Of a stretch of 64,000 nucleotides of DNA, positions 55,891-64,000 are shown piece by piece. The notes under the pieces are model-generated. The model saw only the letters and a program-made list of their open reading frames with translations. It had not been told where the DNA came from and ran no database searches. The stretch is from contig NZ_CP121650.1 of the NCBI RefSeq assembly GCF_029714405.1, positions 1,927,001 to 1,991,000 on the forward strand, given 5' to 3'. The position numbers were made by a program, and so were the translations under genes. This DNA comes from Bradyrhizobium sp. CB82 (GTDB lineage: Bacteria > Pseudomonadota > Alphaproteobacteria > Rhizobiales > Xanthobacteraceae). The stretch's first letter is position 1. Every line of letters starts with the position of its first letter.

Positions 55891-56981
55891 CAGTACACCA
55901 ATTCGTCGTCAGCGCGGTTCTTGGTCAGCATGATCTCGCCCTTGGCGGCGAGGTCCTTGGCCAGGTTGACCAGCAGCGCCTGCGCCTCGTCGACGTCGCG
56001 CAGCCGGACCGGTCCCATCGCTGCCATGTCGTCCTGGAGCATCTTGGCGGCGCGCGAGGACATGTTGCCGAAGAAGAAGTTGCGGACGTCCTCGTTGGCG
56101 CTCTTCAGCGCGACGGCGAGCTTGTCCTTGTCGACGTTGCGCATCAACGTCTGGGCGGAGCCGGAGTCCAGCTTGACGAGGTCGTCGAAGGTGAACATCA
56201 GGGCCTTGATGCGCTCGGCCGATTCCCGGTTCTCCTCTTCCAGCGAGGTGATGAAGCGCGTTTCGGTCTGGCGGTCGAAATTGTTGAAGATTTCCGCCAT
56301 CACCTCGTGGGCGTCGCGGCGGCGGGTCTGCGACAGGTTCGACATGAATTCGACGCGAAGCGTCCTCTCCACGCTTTCGATGACCTCCTTCTGCACCGCC
56401 TCCATCTTCAGCATGCGGTTGACGACATCGAGCGCCAGCTCCTCGGGCAGGATGCCGAGGACGCGCGCGGCGTGCTCCGGCTTGAGCTTGGACAGCACCA
56501 CCGCGATGGTCTGCGGGTATTCGTTCTTCAAGTAGTTGGCGAGCACCTCTTCCTGTACGTTGGAGAGCTTCTCCCACATGTTGCGCCCCGCAGGGCCGCG
56601 GATCTCGTCCATGATGCCGTTGACGCGCTCCGGGGCCAGGTATTGCTGCAACAATCGCTCGGTGGCGTCGAAATTGCCCATCAGCGCGCCGGATGCCGAC
56701 ATGCGCGAGACGAATTCGAGCAGCATGTCCTCGACAGTGTCGACCTCGACCGTGCCGAGGGTGGACATCTCCAGCGAGAGCTGGCGCACCTCATCGTCGT
56801 CGAGCAGCGACCAGATCTTGCCGCCATATTGCTCGCCGAGCGCCAGCATCAGGATGGCGGCGCGCTTCGGTCCCGCCAGCGGCTCGGACTTGTCCTTGGC
56901 CCGGTTGCCGGCACGCTGCCCGAGCGTCGAGATCACGCTGGTGATGTCTTGCGAGTTGGCGTTTTGTAAGGAAGCAGCCAT
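55890..56981 (-). CDS. fliG: Flagellar motor switch protein FliG
   Basis: 363 residues with the three FliG domains. [21 protein letters not shown]; middle: [20 protein letters not shown] then [21 protein letters not shown]: the torque helix region [20 protein letters not shown]. It links the MS ring to the C-ring and generates torque with the stator. Lies 18 bases after fliF. Confidence 0.97.
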   Translation of the reverse strand: MAASLQNANSQDITSVISTLGQRAGNRAKDKSEPLAGPKRAAILMLALGEQYGGKIWSLLDDDEVRQLSLEMSTLGTVEVDTVEDMLLEFVSRMSASGALMGNFDATERLLQQYLAPERVNGIMDEIRGPAGRNMWEKLSNVQEEVLANYLKNEYPQTIAVVLSKLKPEHAARVLGILPEELALDVVNRMLKMEAVQKEVIESVERTLRVEFMSNLSQTRRRDAHEVMAEIFNNFDRQTETRFITSLEEENRESAERIKALMFTFDDLVKLDSGSAQTLMRNVDKDKLAVALKSANEDVRNFFFGNMSSRAAKMLQDDMAAMGPVRLRDVDEAQALLVNLAKDLAAKGEIMLTKNRADDELVY

Positions 56982-56999
56982 GTCAATTCACTTCTCGAA

Positions 57000-58622
57000 T
57001 CATTTCGCGGGTTCGCTCAGCCATTGGCGGATGATGGCGACGGTTTCATTGGGGTTGCGCTCGGCGAGCTCGCCGACGCGATGAACGGACTGGGCGTGGA
57101 CCTGGCCCTGGATGGTGGCGACGTCGATCGCGCTCGCCGTGGCGTTGCCACTCGGGACCAGCGCGTGGCCGCCGCCCGAAGCTGAAGCGGATTCGTCGGT
57201 CAGCGCAGGGGCGCTCAGCGCGCTGGTCAAGGCTGCGATCTCGTCGGAGGCGAGGATCCGCTTCACCAGCGGCCGGATCACCATGAACATCACGACAAGG
57301 CCGAGCAGCATCATCACGCCGAGCTCGACGAAGTACATCACGTCGTCCTTGGTGAACTGGAGCATGCCGAGGAAGCCTGACGGCTCGGCGATCGGGGCGG
57401 TCGACGGCGCGTCGGCAAAGCGCAGGTTGACGACCTCGACCTGGTCGCCGCGCTTCTGGTCGAAGCCGATCGCCGAGCGCACCAGCGTGGCGATGCGGTC
57501 GAGCTGCTCCTTGGTGCGGTCCTGATAGACCAGATCGCCCTTGTCGTTCTTGGAGTAGATGCCGTCGACCAGGACCGCGACCGAGATGCGGTTGACTCGG
57601 CCGGCCTCGGTTACCTCGGTCTTGGTGGTGCGGGAGATCTCGTAATTGTTGGTTTCTTCGGTCTTCTTGCTCTGGTCCTTGGCGACCACGCCGCTGTTCT
57701 GCTGATTGCCCGGCAGCTCGTTGTTGACGGTGACCTGGCCGTTATTGTCGGCGGTGAGGCTGCTCTCTTCCCGGGTCTGGCTCGAGCGCAGCACGCGGCC
57801 TTCGGGATCAAACTTGTCGGAGGTCTGGGTGATCTTGTTGAAGTCGAAATCGGCCGAGAGCTGTACCCGGGCGCGACCCGAGCCGACCACGGAAGAGACG
57901 ATGTCCTCGACCTGCTTGCGCATCCGCTTCTCGAACGCGGTGCGGCGCTCATCGCCAAGCGCCTGGTCGGGGTCGGATGCCGCGCCATCGGCGAGCAACT
58001 GACCGGATTCGTCGACGATCGAGACGCGCTGCGGCTTCAACCCGTTGACGGCGGAGGCGACGAGATGGCGGATCGCACGGATCTGCTGCGCTTCCAGCGA
58101 GCCGCGGACCCGCACCACGATCGAGGCCGACGGCTCCGGCGCCTCGCGCGAGAACAGCGGGCGCTCCGGCAGCACGAGGTGGACGCGAGCGGCCTGGATG
58201 CGGTCGATGGCGCGGATGGTTCGGGCGAGCTCGCCCTCCAGCGCGCGCAGATGATTGATGTTCTGGACGAAGCTGGTGGTGCCGAGCGCGTCCGACTTGT
58301 CGAACACCTCGTAGCCGACGCCGCCCCCCTTGGGCAGGCCGCCTTCGGCAAGCTTCATGCGCAGCCGCGTGACCTTATCCTTGGGCACCATGATGATGCT
58401 GCCTTCATTGCGCAGCTCGAACTGGATGCCCTGGCGTTCCAGATCCTTGATAATGCTGGAGGAATCTTCGACGCTGAGGTCGGTGAACAGCGTCGTCATC
58501 TGCGGCGTGGTCACGCGCATGATGACGAAGGCAAAGAAGCCGATGAGCGCGGCGGTGACCGCGATCATCGCCCCGAACCTGGCGGCACCGATACCTTTCA
58601 GGAAGTCCAACAGACCTTGCAA
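57000..58622 (-). CDS. fliF: Flagellar MS-ring protein FliF
   Basis: 540 residues. TM1 at about 16-38, the secretin-like ring domains (SSSIIKDLERQGIQFELRNE, and RTIRAIDRIQAARVHLVLPE with RPLFSREAPEPSASIVV), a Gln/Asn-rich loop region (about 265-340), TM2 at about 430-455 (FVELGVMMLLGLVVMFMVIR) and a C-terminal FliG-binding tail. It forms the MS ring in the inner membrane and starts flagellar assembly. First gene of the operon. A CtrA-like half-site pair lies about 80 bases upstream. Confidence 0.96.
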   Translation of the reverse strand: MQGLLDFLKGIGAARFGAMIAVTAALIGFFAFVIMRVTTPQMTTLFTDLSVEDSSSIIKDLERQGIQFELRNEGSIIMVPKDKVTRLRMKLAEGGLPKGGGVGYEVFDKSDALGTTSFVQNINHLRALEGELARTIRAIDRIQAARVHLVLPERPLFSREAPEPSASIVVRVRGSLEAQQIRAIRHLVASAVNGLKPQRVSIVDESGQLLADGAASDPDQALGDERRTAFEKRMRKQVEDIVSSVVGSGRARVQLSADFDFNKITQTSDKFDPEGRVLRSSQTREESSLTADNNGQVTVNNELPGNQQNSGVVAKDQSKKTEETNNYEISRTTKTEVTEAGRVNRISVAVLVDGIYSKNDKGDLVYQDRTKEQLDRIATLVRSAIGFDQKRGDQVEVVNLRFADAPSTAPIAEPSGFLGMLQFTKDDVMYFVELGVMMLLGLVVMFMVIRPLVKRILASDEIAALTSALSAPALTDESASASGGGHALVPSGNATASAIDVATIQGQVHAQSVHRVGELAERNPNETVAIIRQWLSEPAK

Positions 58623-58698
58623 GCAACCGCCCCGAAGATTCGGCCGCTATCCGAAGGCCGACTGGGCAATTATTGCCTAGGTGATGGTTTCGATATGG

Positions 58699-58712
58699 TT
58701 AACGAAGGTTAA
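58699..58712 (-). promoter_or_regulatory. Possible CtrA site upstream of fliF
   Basis: On the minus strand TTAA-CCTTCG-TTAA, two CtrA half-sites with six rather than seven bases between them, about 77-90 bases upstream of fliF. In Caulobacter the fliF operon is a direct CtrA target. The spacing is one base short of consensus. Confidence 0.35.
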
Positions 58713-58737
58713 GAGGTGCGACGAAAGTCGCGACATG

Positions 58738-58772
58738 AAAAAAATCGGCCTCGCAGAGCGAGGCCGATTTGC
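58738..58772 (-). terminator. Rho-independent terminator after sciP
   Basis: Minus-strand stem AAATCGGCCTCGC / GCGAGGCCGATTT with a short loop and a following T-run, between sciP and fliF. It separates the two transcripts. Confidence 0.85.
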
Positions 58773-58799
58773 GTCAAACTTGGCGGATTTCCAGATCGC

Positions 58800-59075
58800 T
58801 TACTGGCGATACTGCTGGATGCGCGTGGTGCGCAGTCCGGCCAGACCATGCTGGTCAATGGAAAACTGCCAGGAGAGGAATTCGTCGACCGTCAGGGTGT
58901 AACGGCTGCAGGCTTCCTCGAGGGAGAGGAGGCCTCCTCGGACCGCGGCAACGACTTCAGCCTTGCGTCGGATGACCCAGCGTTTGGTCCCCGGTGCAGG
59001 CAGGTCCGCGATCGTCAAAGGGCTGCCGTCCGGCCCGATGACGTATTTCACCCTCGGGCGATGGGGTTCTGTCAT
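58800..59075 (-). CDS. sciP: CtrA inhibitor SciP (DUF1153)
   Basis: 91 residues. The conserved DUF1153 sequence is complete: RVKYVIGPDGSPLTIADLP, TKRWVIRRKAEVVAAVRGGL, LSLEEACSRYTLTVDEFLSW, LAGLRTTRIQQYR. In Caulobacter SciP binds CtrA and represses CtrA-dependent transcription in G1 cells. Start MTEPHRP at 59075 is preferred over a seven-codon extension. It has its own terminator and sits just upstream of the fliF operon, a typical CtrA target. Confidence 0.92.
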   Translation of the reverse strand: MTEPHRPRVKYVIGPDGSPLTIADLPAPGTKRWVIRRKAEVVAAVRGGLLSLEEACSRYTLTVDEFLSWQFSIDQHGLAGLRTTRIQQYRQ

Positions 59076-59386
59076 GGCGTACTCACAAACTCTCAACCAC
59101 TGAACTCACGCCGTAACCCTACGCCGGTCGGCTTAAAAATTGGCTAAGCCTAAGGCTTCAATACAATTCTCGTTGAAAATGGCTGGAACGCGATCGGCCC
59201 GGCCGGTGGGATGGGGGTCTCCAACCGGCCAAGCGGGCGATTTCGTAAATACTTTACTAACAAGTTGGCCCGCGCGCGGTTTTTGCGAACACTTGGGGTT
59301 GCTACCTTGCCCTAGAACCACTCCCTTGGGTCATGGGTCCCCGCCTGCGCGGGGACGACACTGCCTAATGTAGCGTGCGTCCAGCC
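59076..59386. other. Intergenic region between sciP and flgD
   Basis: 311 bases without a gene. The left part should carry the sciP promoter. Near the right end GGGTCCCCGCCTGCGCGGGGACGAC (59336-59358) forms a hairpin typical of dispersed repeats in this genus; it might also end flgD transcription. No consensus CtrA or sigma54 site was found. Confidence 0.45.
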
Positions 59387-60100
59387 TCAGTTGCTGCTGG
59401 TGCTGACGATGCTCTTGACCTGGCTGACCGTGTAGGTGCTGCCGTCGATCGTCAGCAACGGCGGCGATTGCGTCAGGTCGACCGAAGACACTGTGCCCTG
59501 CACCTGCGCGGCGACGCCGACCGAATTCCCCGAGACGTCCTTGCCGGTCGCGCTGATCGTGTATTTGCCGTCGGGCCACTGCGTGCCGTCATTGCCCTGG
59601 CCGTTCCAGGTGAACGGAATGTCGGCGCCGGCGCCAGCGGTGTACTTGCCGGTGAAGACGGTCTGGCCGCTGGAGTTGGCGATCGAGATGTCGACGGTCG
59701 CGCTGGAGGGGACGCTGAGGTGCCAGGTCGCCGACGAATTGGTCATCGTGGCGGTCGTGCCGTCGACCACCGCGGTCTTGCCGACGAAATTCAGCGCCTG
59801 GGTCGCTTGCGCGGTCTGCTGAAGGGTCACCAGGGTCGAAAGTTCGGTGTTGGTCTTGAGCTGCTGCTCGACTCCGGCGAATTGCACGAGCTGCTGGGTG
59901 AACTGATTGGTGTCGAGTGGATCGAGCGGGTTCTGGTTCTGGAGTTGCGTGGTGAGCAGCGTCAGGAAGGTCTGGAAGTTGCCCGCAAGCGTCGAGCCGG
60001 TGGTCGAGCTCAGGCTGGAGCTCGACGAGGACGACGATGATGCCGTTTGGGTCGTGCCGGAAATGACTGAGGGGGCGGTGGCGGCATTCGTGGTGGTCAT
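59387..60100 (-). CDS. flgD: Flagellar hook assembly protein FlgD
   Basis: 237 residues. A Ser/Thr-rich N-terminus precedes the FlgD signature FLTLLTTQLQNQNPLDPLDT and QFTQQLVQFAGVEQQLKTN. The C-terminal part is an Ig-like/tudor domain (VDISIANSSGQTVFTGKYTA, and FTWNGQGNDGTQWPDGKYTI). It caps the growing hook and is then replaced. It starts 12 bases after the end of fliK, so the two form an operon. Confidence 0.94.
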   Translation of the reverse strand: MTTTNAATAPSVISGTTQTASSSSSSSSSLSSTTGSTLAGNFQTFLTLLTTQLQNQNPLDPLDTNQFTQQLVQFAGVEQQLKTNTELSTLVTLQQTAQATQALNFVGKTAVVDGTTATMTNSSATWHLSVPSSATVDISIANSSGQTVFTGKYTAGAGADIPFTWNGQGNDGTQWPDGKYTISATGKDVSGNSVGVAAQVQGTVSSVDLTQSPPLLTIDGSTYTVSQVKSIVSTSSN

Positions 60101-60112
60101 ATCGAACAGTCC

Positions 60113-61720
60113 TCACACTCTGATATCGACGCCGCTACTCGATCCGAGCATGCGGCCGTAGCCGCGCCCCACCGGCGCGACCGGAACTGCGTCCTCGTCG
60201 CTGATAATCAGCCGGCGGGCATTGCTGCCGTTGTCGTTGTTGTTGCTGTTGCTGTTGTTCTGCCCGGACGAGTTCTGATCGCGCAGGCTGAACGACAGGC
60301 CGTTGCTGCCGGTCTTGAGGCCGGCATCGTCGAGCGCGCGCTGCAATTGCGGCGCATCCTGGCGCAGCATCGAGAGCGTCTCCGGCTTCTCGACGGTGAG
60401 ATGCGAGGTAACCTGGCCGTTGCGGTCGACGTTGATGCGCACGTCGATGCGGCCCAGCTCGGCGGGATCGAGGCTGATGTCGAACCGGGTCTTGCCGGCG
60501 CGCGCAGCCGCCGCGATCTCGACCGGCACGCCGCTAATCGGCACGGCGGTGGCGGTCGCCGCGGTCGCGGTCAGGGTCGCTGTCGACGCGCTGGCGGTCG
60601 AGGTGGTCGTGGTCAGCGGCGCCTGCACCGCGGAGGCGGCCAGGGAGTTGGTATCCGTCGTGCTGGTCAACGCCTGAGTGTTGGCCGTGTGGTCGTGCGC
60701 CGATGCCGGGGCGGCTGCCGCAGGAGCTGGCTTGTCAGATGCATCGGCCTTGGCCTCGGTCGTGTTGCCCTCGACCTGCGGCTTGGCGGCTTGCGGATGC
60801 GCGGCCGCGTTCGGGTTCGCGGTCGCCGCCGCCTGGTTGGGCGTCGTGCTGGTCGCGCTCGTCCTGGTCGAATCCTGCCCGAGATCGGAAACGTCCGTGT
60901 TCTGCTGCGTCGTTGCCGCCACCTTGAACGAGGTCTTGGGGGTTGCCTGCGCGACGGCGGCGGACAGTGCGCCCTGCGTTTGCGGATCGGTCGGCGAAGC
61001 GTCGGTCGTTGCGGTGGCGGCCGCATCCAGCGCGGCTTTTGCGGCGGTACCCGCATTGGTGGTCGCGGCGGTCTTGTCGCCGGTTGCGTCGGTCTTGACC
61101 GCAGGCGCAGTGATCTGCGCGGCGGTCGAGGCACTTGCGGCAATGCCGGCGGCTGCGATCGTCAGCGGCGAACTTGAATTGCCGTTCGCCTGGCTCGCGG
61201 CCGCGTTCGAATCGACCGGAACGACCGGGGCTGCGACAACGGCGTTCGGATCGGGCGTTGCGGTGGCGGCTGCTGGCGTGGGATCGGCCTGAATGGCGGC
61301 GGCCAGAGCATCAGTGTCCTCGGTCTTGTCGCCCTTGCCGTCGTCGGATTTTTCGCTGGATTTCGTGCCGGACGCGTCCGGCTTGCCTTTGGTCTTGTCG
61401 GTCGCCTTGGTGGGATCGGCCGGCGCGTCGGTGGCGGCAGAGGTCGAACTATCGGTCGTGTCTGTCGATTTGCTCTGCGACGAGGAGTCCGTCGACGACG
61501 TGTCGCGCGTGCTCTTGTCGGAGGAGGATGAGGACGCGCTGTCGGTGCGGCGCGGCGCGGGATCCGAGGTCTGGCGCGGCATGCCGCTGGCAGCGGCCGT
61601 GTTGCTGTCGACGAGCGCGCCGAACTGGTCGTTCGCCGTCGACCCCCGCGAGCGGGCAGGTTTTGGCGGCGCGGTCTGGATCGACACGCTTGCGGCTACA
61701 TCTGACGTCACGCTGACCAC
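60113..61720 (-). CDS. fliK: Flagellar hook-length control protein FliK
   Basis: About 535 residues. A long Ala/Thr/Ser/Asp-rich low-complexity N-terminal part (to about 400) acts as the ruler in this family. The C-terminal Flg_hook domain reads TRFDISLDPAELGRIDVRIN and HLTVEKPETLSMLRQDAPQL, LQRALDDAGL. A Ser/Asn-rich stretch (SSGQNNSNSNNNDNGSN) lies close to the end. The start is uncertain: GTG 61720 has AAGGGG seven bases upstream, while ATG 61762 would add 14 residues including two cysteines. It controls hook length and the export switch. Confidence 0.88.
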   Translation of the reverse strand: MVSVTSDVAASVSIQTAPPKPARSRGSTANDQFGALVDSNTAAASGMPRQTSDPAPRRTDSASSSSSDKSTRDTSSTDSSSQSKSTDTTDSSTSAATDAPADPTKATDKTKGKPDASGTKSSEKSDDGKGDKTEDTDALAAAIQADPTPAAATATPDPNAVVAAPVVPVDSNAAASQANGNSSSPLTIAAAGIAASASTAAQITAPAVKTDATGDKTAATTNAGTAAKAALDAAATATTDASPTDPQTQGALSAAVAQATPKTSFKVAATTQQNTDVSDLGQDSTRTSATSTTPNQAAATANPNAAAHPQAAKPQVEGNTTEAKADASDKPAPAAAAPASAHDHTANTQALTSTTDTNSLAASAVQAPLTTTTSTASASTATLTATAATATAVPISGVPVEIAAAARAGKTRFDISLDPAELGRIDVRINVDRNGQVTSHLTVEKPETLSMLRQDAPQLQRALDDAGLKTGSNGLSFSLRDQNSSGQNNSNSNNNDNGSNARRLIISDEDAVPVAPVGRGYGRMLGSSSGVDIRV

Positions 61721-61762
61721 GGACACGCCCCTTGAAATGAACTCGGGACAACAGGTTAGCAA

Positions 61763-62086
61763 GGAGCGGGCCAGCCTGGCTCAACGTTGCTTTACATAAT
61801 AAAATCAAGTGTTTGAAGCGCCGCCTGTGGCCCTGGAAAGGCCTCGGAAACCCAGCCCAATTCTGCCTCCCGGCAAGAATTGCCCCCAAGCGCGCGGCGA
61901 AAGGCTCCCCCGCGATTGCTTCACAGGAATACGGCCTATATTAAAGGGTAGCTCTCAGCCGTTTTCGACCGGGCAAGCCGACCTCATGGAACCATTTCCG
62001 TTCCCTGAGACCGCTCCTTTCCCGACCCGATAGGCGCTGGGGACAGCGGAACGCTTCCGCAGCAGTCGCATTCAACAGCCGGAACC
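61763..62086. other. Divergent intergenic region fliK/mnmA
   Basis: 324 bases with an AT-rich patch (about 61790-61815) near the expected fliK promoter. No gene, repeat or clear consensus promoter recognised. Confidence 0.4.
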
Positions 62087-63265
62087 ATGCGCAACAGTCT
62101 GGATCTCGAAGGCCGTCCGCAGGACACCAGGGTCGTCGTCGCCATGTCGGGCGGCGTAGACTCCTCGACGACCGCTGCGCTGCTGAAGGCCGAAGGCTAC
62201 GACGTCGTCGGCATCACCCTTCAGCTCTATGACCATGGCGCGGCGACCCATCGCAAAGGCGCCTGCTGCGCCGGCCAGGACATCCACGACGCGCGCGACG
62301 TCGCCGCCAAGCTCGGCATTCCCCATTACGTGCTCGACTATGAGGACCGCTTTCGCGAGTCCGTCATCGACAATTTCGCTGACAGCTACGCGCTCGGCGA
62401 GACGCCGGTGCCGTGCATCGAGTGCAACCGCTCGGTCAAATTCCGCGATCTTCTGAAGACCGCGCGCGAGCTCGGCGCGGTCGCGCTGGCGACTGGCCAC
62501 TATGTCGCCTCGCGCGGCCTCGCAGACGGCTCCCGCGCGCTCGTCTGCGCCGCAGATAGCGAGCGCGACCAGAGCTATTTCCTGTTTGCGACCACGCGCG
62601 AGCAGCTCGACTATTTACGCTTTCCCCTCGGCGACATGACCAAGACCGAGACGCGCGAGCTCGCGCGCCGCTTCGGCCTCAGCGTTGCCGACAAGCACGA
62701 CAGCCAGGACATCTGCTTCGTGCCGACCGGGCGCTACACCGACATCATCACCCGGTTGCGCCCCAACGCGATGGAGCCGGGCGACATCGTCGATCTCGAC
62801 GGCCGCGTCATCGGCCAGCATCACGGCATTGCCAATTTCACCGTCGGTCAGCGCCGCGGCCTGGGCATCGCCTCCGGCTCGCCGCTTTACGTGGTGCGAC
62901 TCGAGGCCGCGACCCGCCGCGTCGTTGTCGGCCCGCGCGATGCCTTGAAGATGCACAGCATCGTGCTGCGCGACGTCAACTGGATCGGCGACGCTGATAT
63001 CGATCGCGCGATCGGTAATGGCCTCGAAATGTTCGTACGCGTGCGCTCGACCCGCGCGCCGCAGCCGGCTTGGCTGCGCGGCGGCAACGGCCACTACGAG
63101 GTCGAGCTGGTCGCCGGCGAAGAGGGCGTCTCGCCCGGACAAGCCTGCGTGTTCTACGATGCGCCTTCGGGGCAGGCGCGCGTGCTCGGCGGCGGCTTTA
63201 TTCAGAGCGCAGCCGCGAAAGTCGCCAGCAGCACGACGAGACCGCTGGTAGAAGCGGTGCGCTAG
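62087..63265 (+). CDS. mnmA: tRNA-specific 2-thiouridylase MnmA
   Basis: 392 residues. PP-loop [19 protein letters not shown], catalytic cysteine in [21 protein letters not shown], second catalytic cysteine in [14 protein letters not shown], and [20 protein letters not shown] in the central domain. It adds sulfur to uridine-34 of tRNAs for Lys, Glu and Gln. The C-terminal beta-barrel is complete. The stop codon TAG lies in the first bases of a REP-like repeat. Confidence 0.96.
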   Translation: MRNSLDLEGRPQDTRVVVAMSGGVDSSTTAALLKAEGYDVVGITLQLYDHGAATHRKGACCAGQDIHDARDVAAKLGIPHYVLDYEDRFRESVIDNFADSYALGETPVPCIECNRSVKFRDLLKTARELGAVALATGHYVASRGLADGSRALVCAADSERDQSYFLFATTREQLDYLRFPLGDMTKTETRELARRFGLSVADKHDSQDICFVPTGRYTDIITRLRPNAMEPGDIVDLDGRVIGQHHGIANFTVGQRRGLGIASGSPLYVVRLEAATRRVVVGPRDALKMHSIVLRDVNWIGDADIDRAIGNGLEMFVRVRSTRAPQPAWLRGGNGHYEVELVAGEEGVSPGQACVFYDAPSGQARVLGGGFIQSAAAKVASSTTRPLVEAVR

Positions 63266-63340
63266 CGCATGATCCGGAACAGTGCGCAGCGATTTTCCCT
63301 CGCGACAAACGCGGAACGCGTTTGCGCGGAGATCATGCGC
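63262..63340. repeat. REP-like GATC repeat, middle form
   Basis: CTAGCGCATGATCCGGAAC ... TCGCGACAAACGCGGAACGC ... GATCATGCGCAA. Matches the left half of the long element at 41279-41409. The CTAG at its edge overlaps the mnmA stop codon. Confidence 0.8.
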
Positions 63341-63374
63341 AAGACGAAAATCTAAATTCTTCAGGGCAGGGGGC

Positions 63375-64000
63375 ATGGCAGCAGATATCTCGCGTGCCGG
63401 GGTCGAGAAGGCCTATGGCCGCTGGGCGCCGGTCTACGATCTCGTCTTCGGCAAGGTGTTTGATGCGGGACGGCAGTCGACCATTGCAGAGGCCGACAAG
63501 ATCGGCGGCCGCATCCTCGACGTCGGTGTTGGCACCGGGCTGTCGCTGTCGGACTATTCGCGCTCGACAAGAGTCTGCGGCGTCGACATCTCCGAGCCGA
63601 TGCTGCGCAAGGCGCAACAGCGTGTGCGTGCGGAAAACCTTGTCAATGTCGAGGTGCTCAGCGTGATGGATGCGAAGAACCTCGCATTCCGCGACGGCTT
63701 CTTCGATGCGGTGGTCGCGCAATATGTCATCACCGCGGTGCCCGACCCCGAAGGCACGCTCGACGAGTTCGTGCGTGTGCTGAAATCCGGCGGCGAGCTC
63801 ATCCTCGTCAATCACATCGGCGCGGAAAGCGGCCCGCGAAAACTGTTCGAGCTGGCCTTTGCGCCGCTCGCAAGAAGGCTTGGCTGGCGCCCCGAGTTTC
63901 CCTGGGAACGACTGGTCAACTGGGCGGCGCGGCATGGTGGCATCACGCTCGCCGAGCGGCGGCCGATGCCGCCGATGGGCCACTTTTCGCTGATCCGCTA
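63375..64000 (+). CDS. pmtA: Phosphatidylethanolamine N-methyltransferase type enzyme (3' end not resolved)
   Basis: 208 complete codons seen; the window ends two bases into the next one (TA). Class I SAM methyltransferase: motif I RILDVGVGTGLSLSDY, CGVDISEPMLRKAQQR, and FDAVVAQYVITAVPDPEG, then ELILVNHIGAESGPRKLFEL. The N-terminus VEKAYGRWAPVYDLVFGKVF resembles PmtA of the Rhodobacter/Bradyrhizobium type, which methylates phosphatidylethanolamine towards phosphatidylcholine. The length already matches the family, so the TA may begin its stop codon. Starts 34 bases after the repeat. Confidence 0.8.
   Translation, partial: MAADISRAGVEKAYGRWAPVYDLVFGKVFDAGRQSTIAEADKIGGRILDVGVGTGLSLSDYSRSTRVCGVDISEPMLRKAQQRVRAENLVNVEVLSVMDAKNLAFRDGFFDAVVAQYVITAVPDPEGTLDEFVRVLKSGGELILVNHIGAESGPRKLFELAFAPLARRLGWRPEFPWERLVNWAARHGGITLAERRPMPPMGHFSLIR

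Noticed and set aside
53557..56535. 992-codon open frame on the plus strand
   Set aside because: Antisense to flbD, fliN, fliH and fliG, all recognised by clear motifs.
58664..58682. Possible sigma54 promoter upstream of fliF (AGGCAATAATTGCC on the minus strand)
   Set aside because: GG and GC are 10 bases apart, not the 12 needed between the -24 and -12 elements; the sequence is simply a dyad.

Overview
This 64 kb window looks like a chromosomal segment of a Bradyrhizobium-type alphaproteobacterium (Bradyrhizobium or a close Nitrobacteraceae relative). The evidence is the high GC content, the Caulobacter-style flagellar regulators (FlbD, SciP), a consensus CtrA box, many Bradyrhizobium-like intergenic palindromes and the protein families present. 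No rRNA, tRNA or CRISPR array was seen. Most of the window is ordinary housekeeping and metabolic sequence. The accessory signals are dispersed repeats, one IS1182-type insertion and several decayed genes.

Layout. 0-10 kb: 3' end of a PLP aminotransferase, a DUF992 protein, an EF-G-like GTPase, aroE, an L,D-transpeptidase, an FMN-dependent alpha-hydroxyacid dehydrogenase and glmM. 10-20 kb: an Fsr-like MFS exporter, two outer-membrane beta-barrels, a GST and a GNAT enzyme, then serC-serA with a promoter, a short structured leader and a 147-bp cloverleaf-shaped palindrome between the two genes, then a thiolase. 20-33 kb: two chemoreceptors, an AraC relic, a MuiA-like protein with a frameshifted signal peptide, a sugar-type ABC importer without an ATPase gene next to a hydroxyacid dehydrogenase, and two tandem EamA transporters. 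33-47 kb: mgtA, purA with a proline-rich membrane protein, two paralogous cysteine-rich exported proteins, a frameshifted DUF4112 gene, msrB-msrA, and a TPR gene cut off by a repeat that itself carries an IS1182-family element, then a RecD-like helicase. 47-53 kb: a scar where a napC 3' fragment abuts a cytochrome P450 3' fragment, then a sulfonate utilisation cluster (ssuD-ssuC-ssuB plus flavin reductase) and an M20 peptidase. 53-62 kb: flagellar genes on the minus strand (fliK-flgD, sciP, fliF-fliG-fliH-fliN-flbD). 62-64 kb: mnmA and the start of a PmtA-type methyltransferase.

How the genes work together. SerC and SerA give consecutive steps of serine synthesis. SsuD/SsuC/SsuB and the flavin reductase take up and desulfonate alkanesulfonates, but no ssuA is present. 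FliF/G/N form the MS and C rings, FliH serves export, FlgD and FliK control hook assembly, and FlbD/SciP provide sigma54- and CtrA-linked timing. The L,D-transpeptidase and the two outer-membrane barrels (predicted mature N-terminus Ala-Asp-Met-Pro) could be an enzyme-substrate set for tethering the outer membrane to peptidoglycan.

I did not find a convincing wholly new multi-gene system. The most unusual structures are the serC/serA cloverleaf palindrome, the nested IS/repeat insertion, the precise napC/P450 junction and the two apparent frameshifts at short homopolymers.
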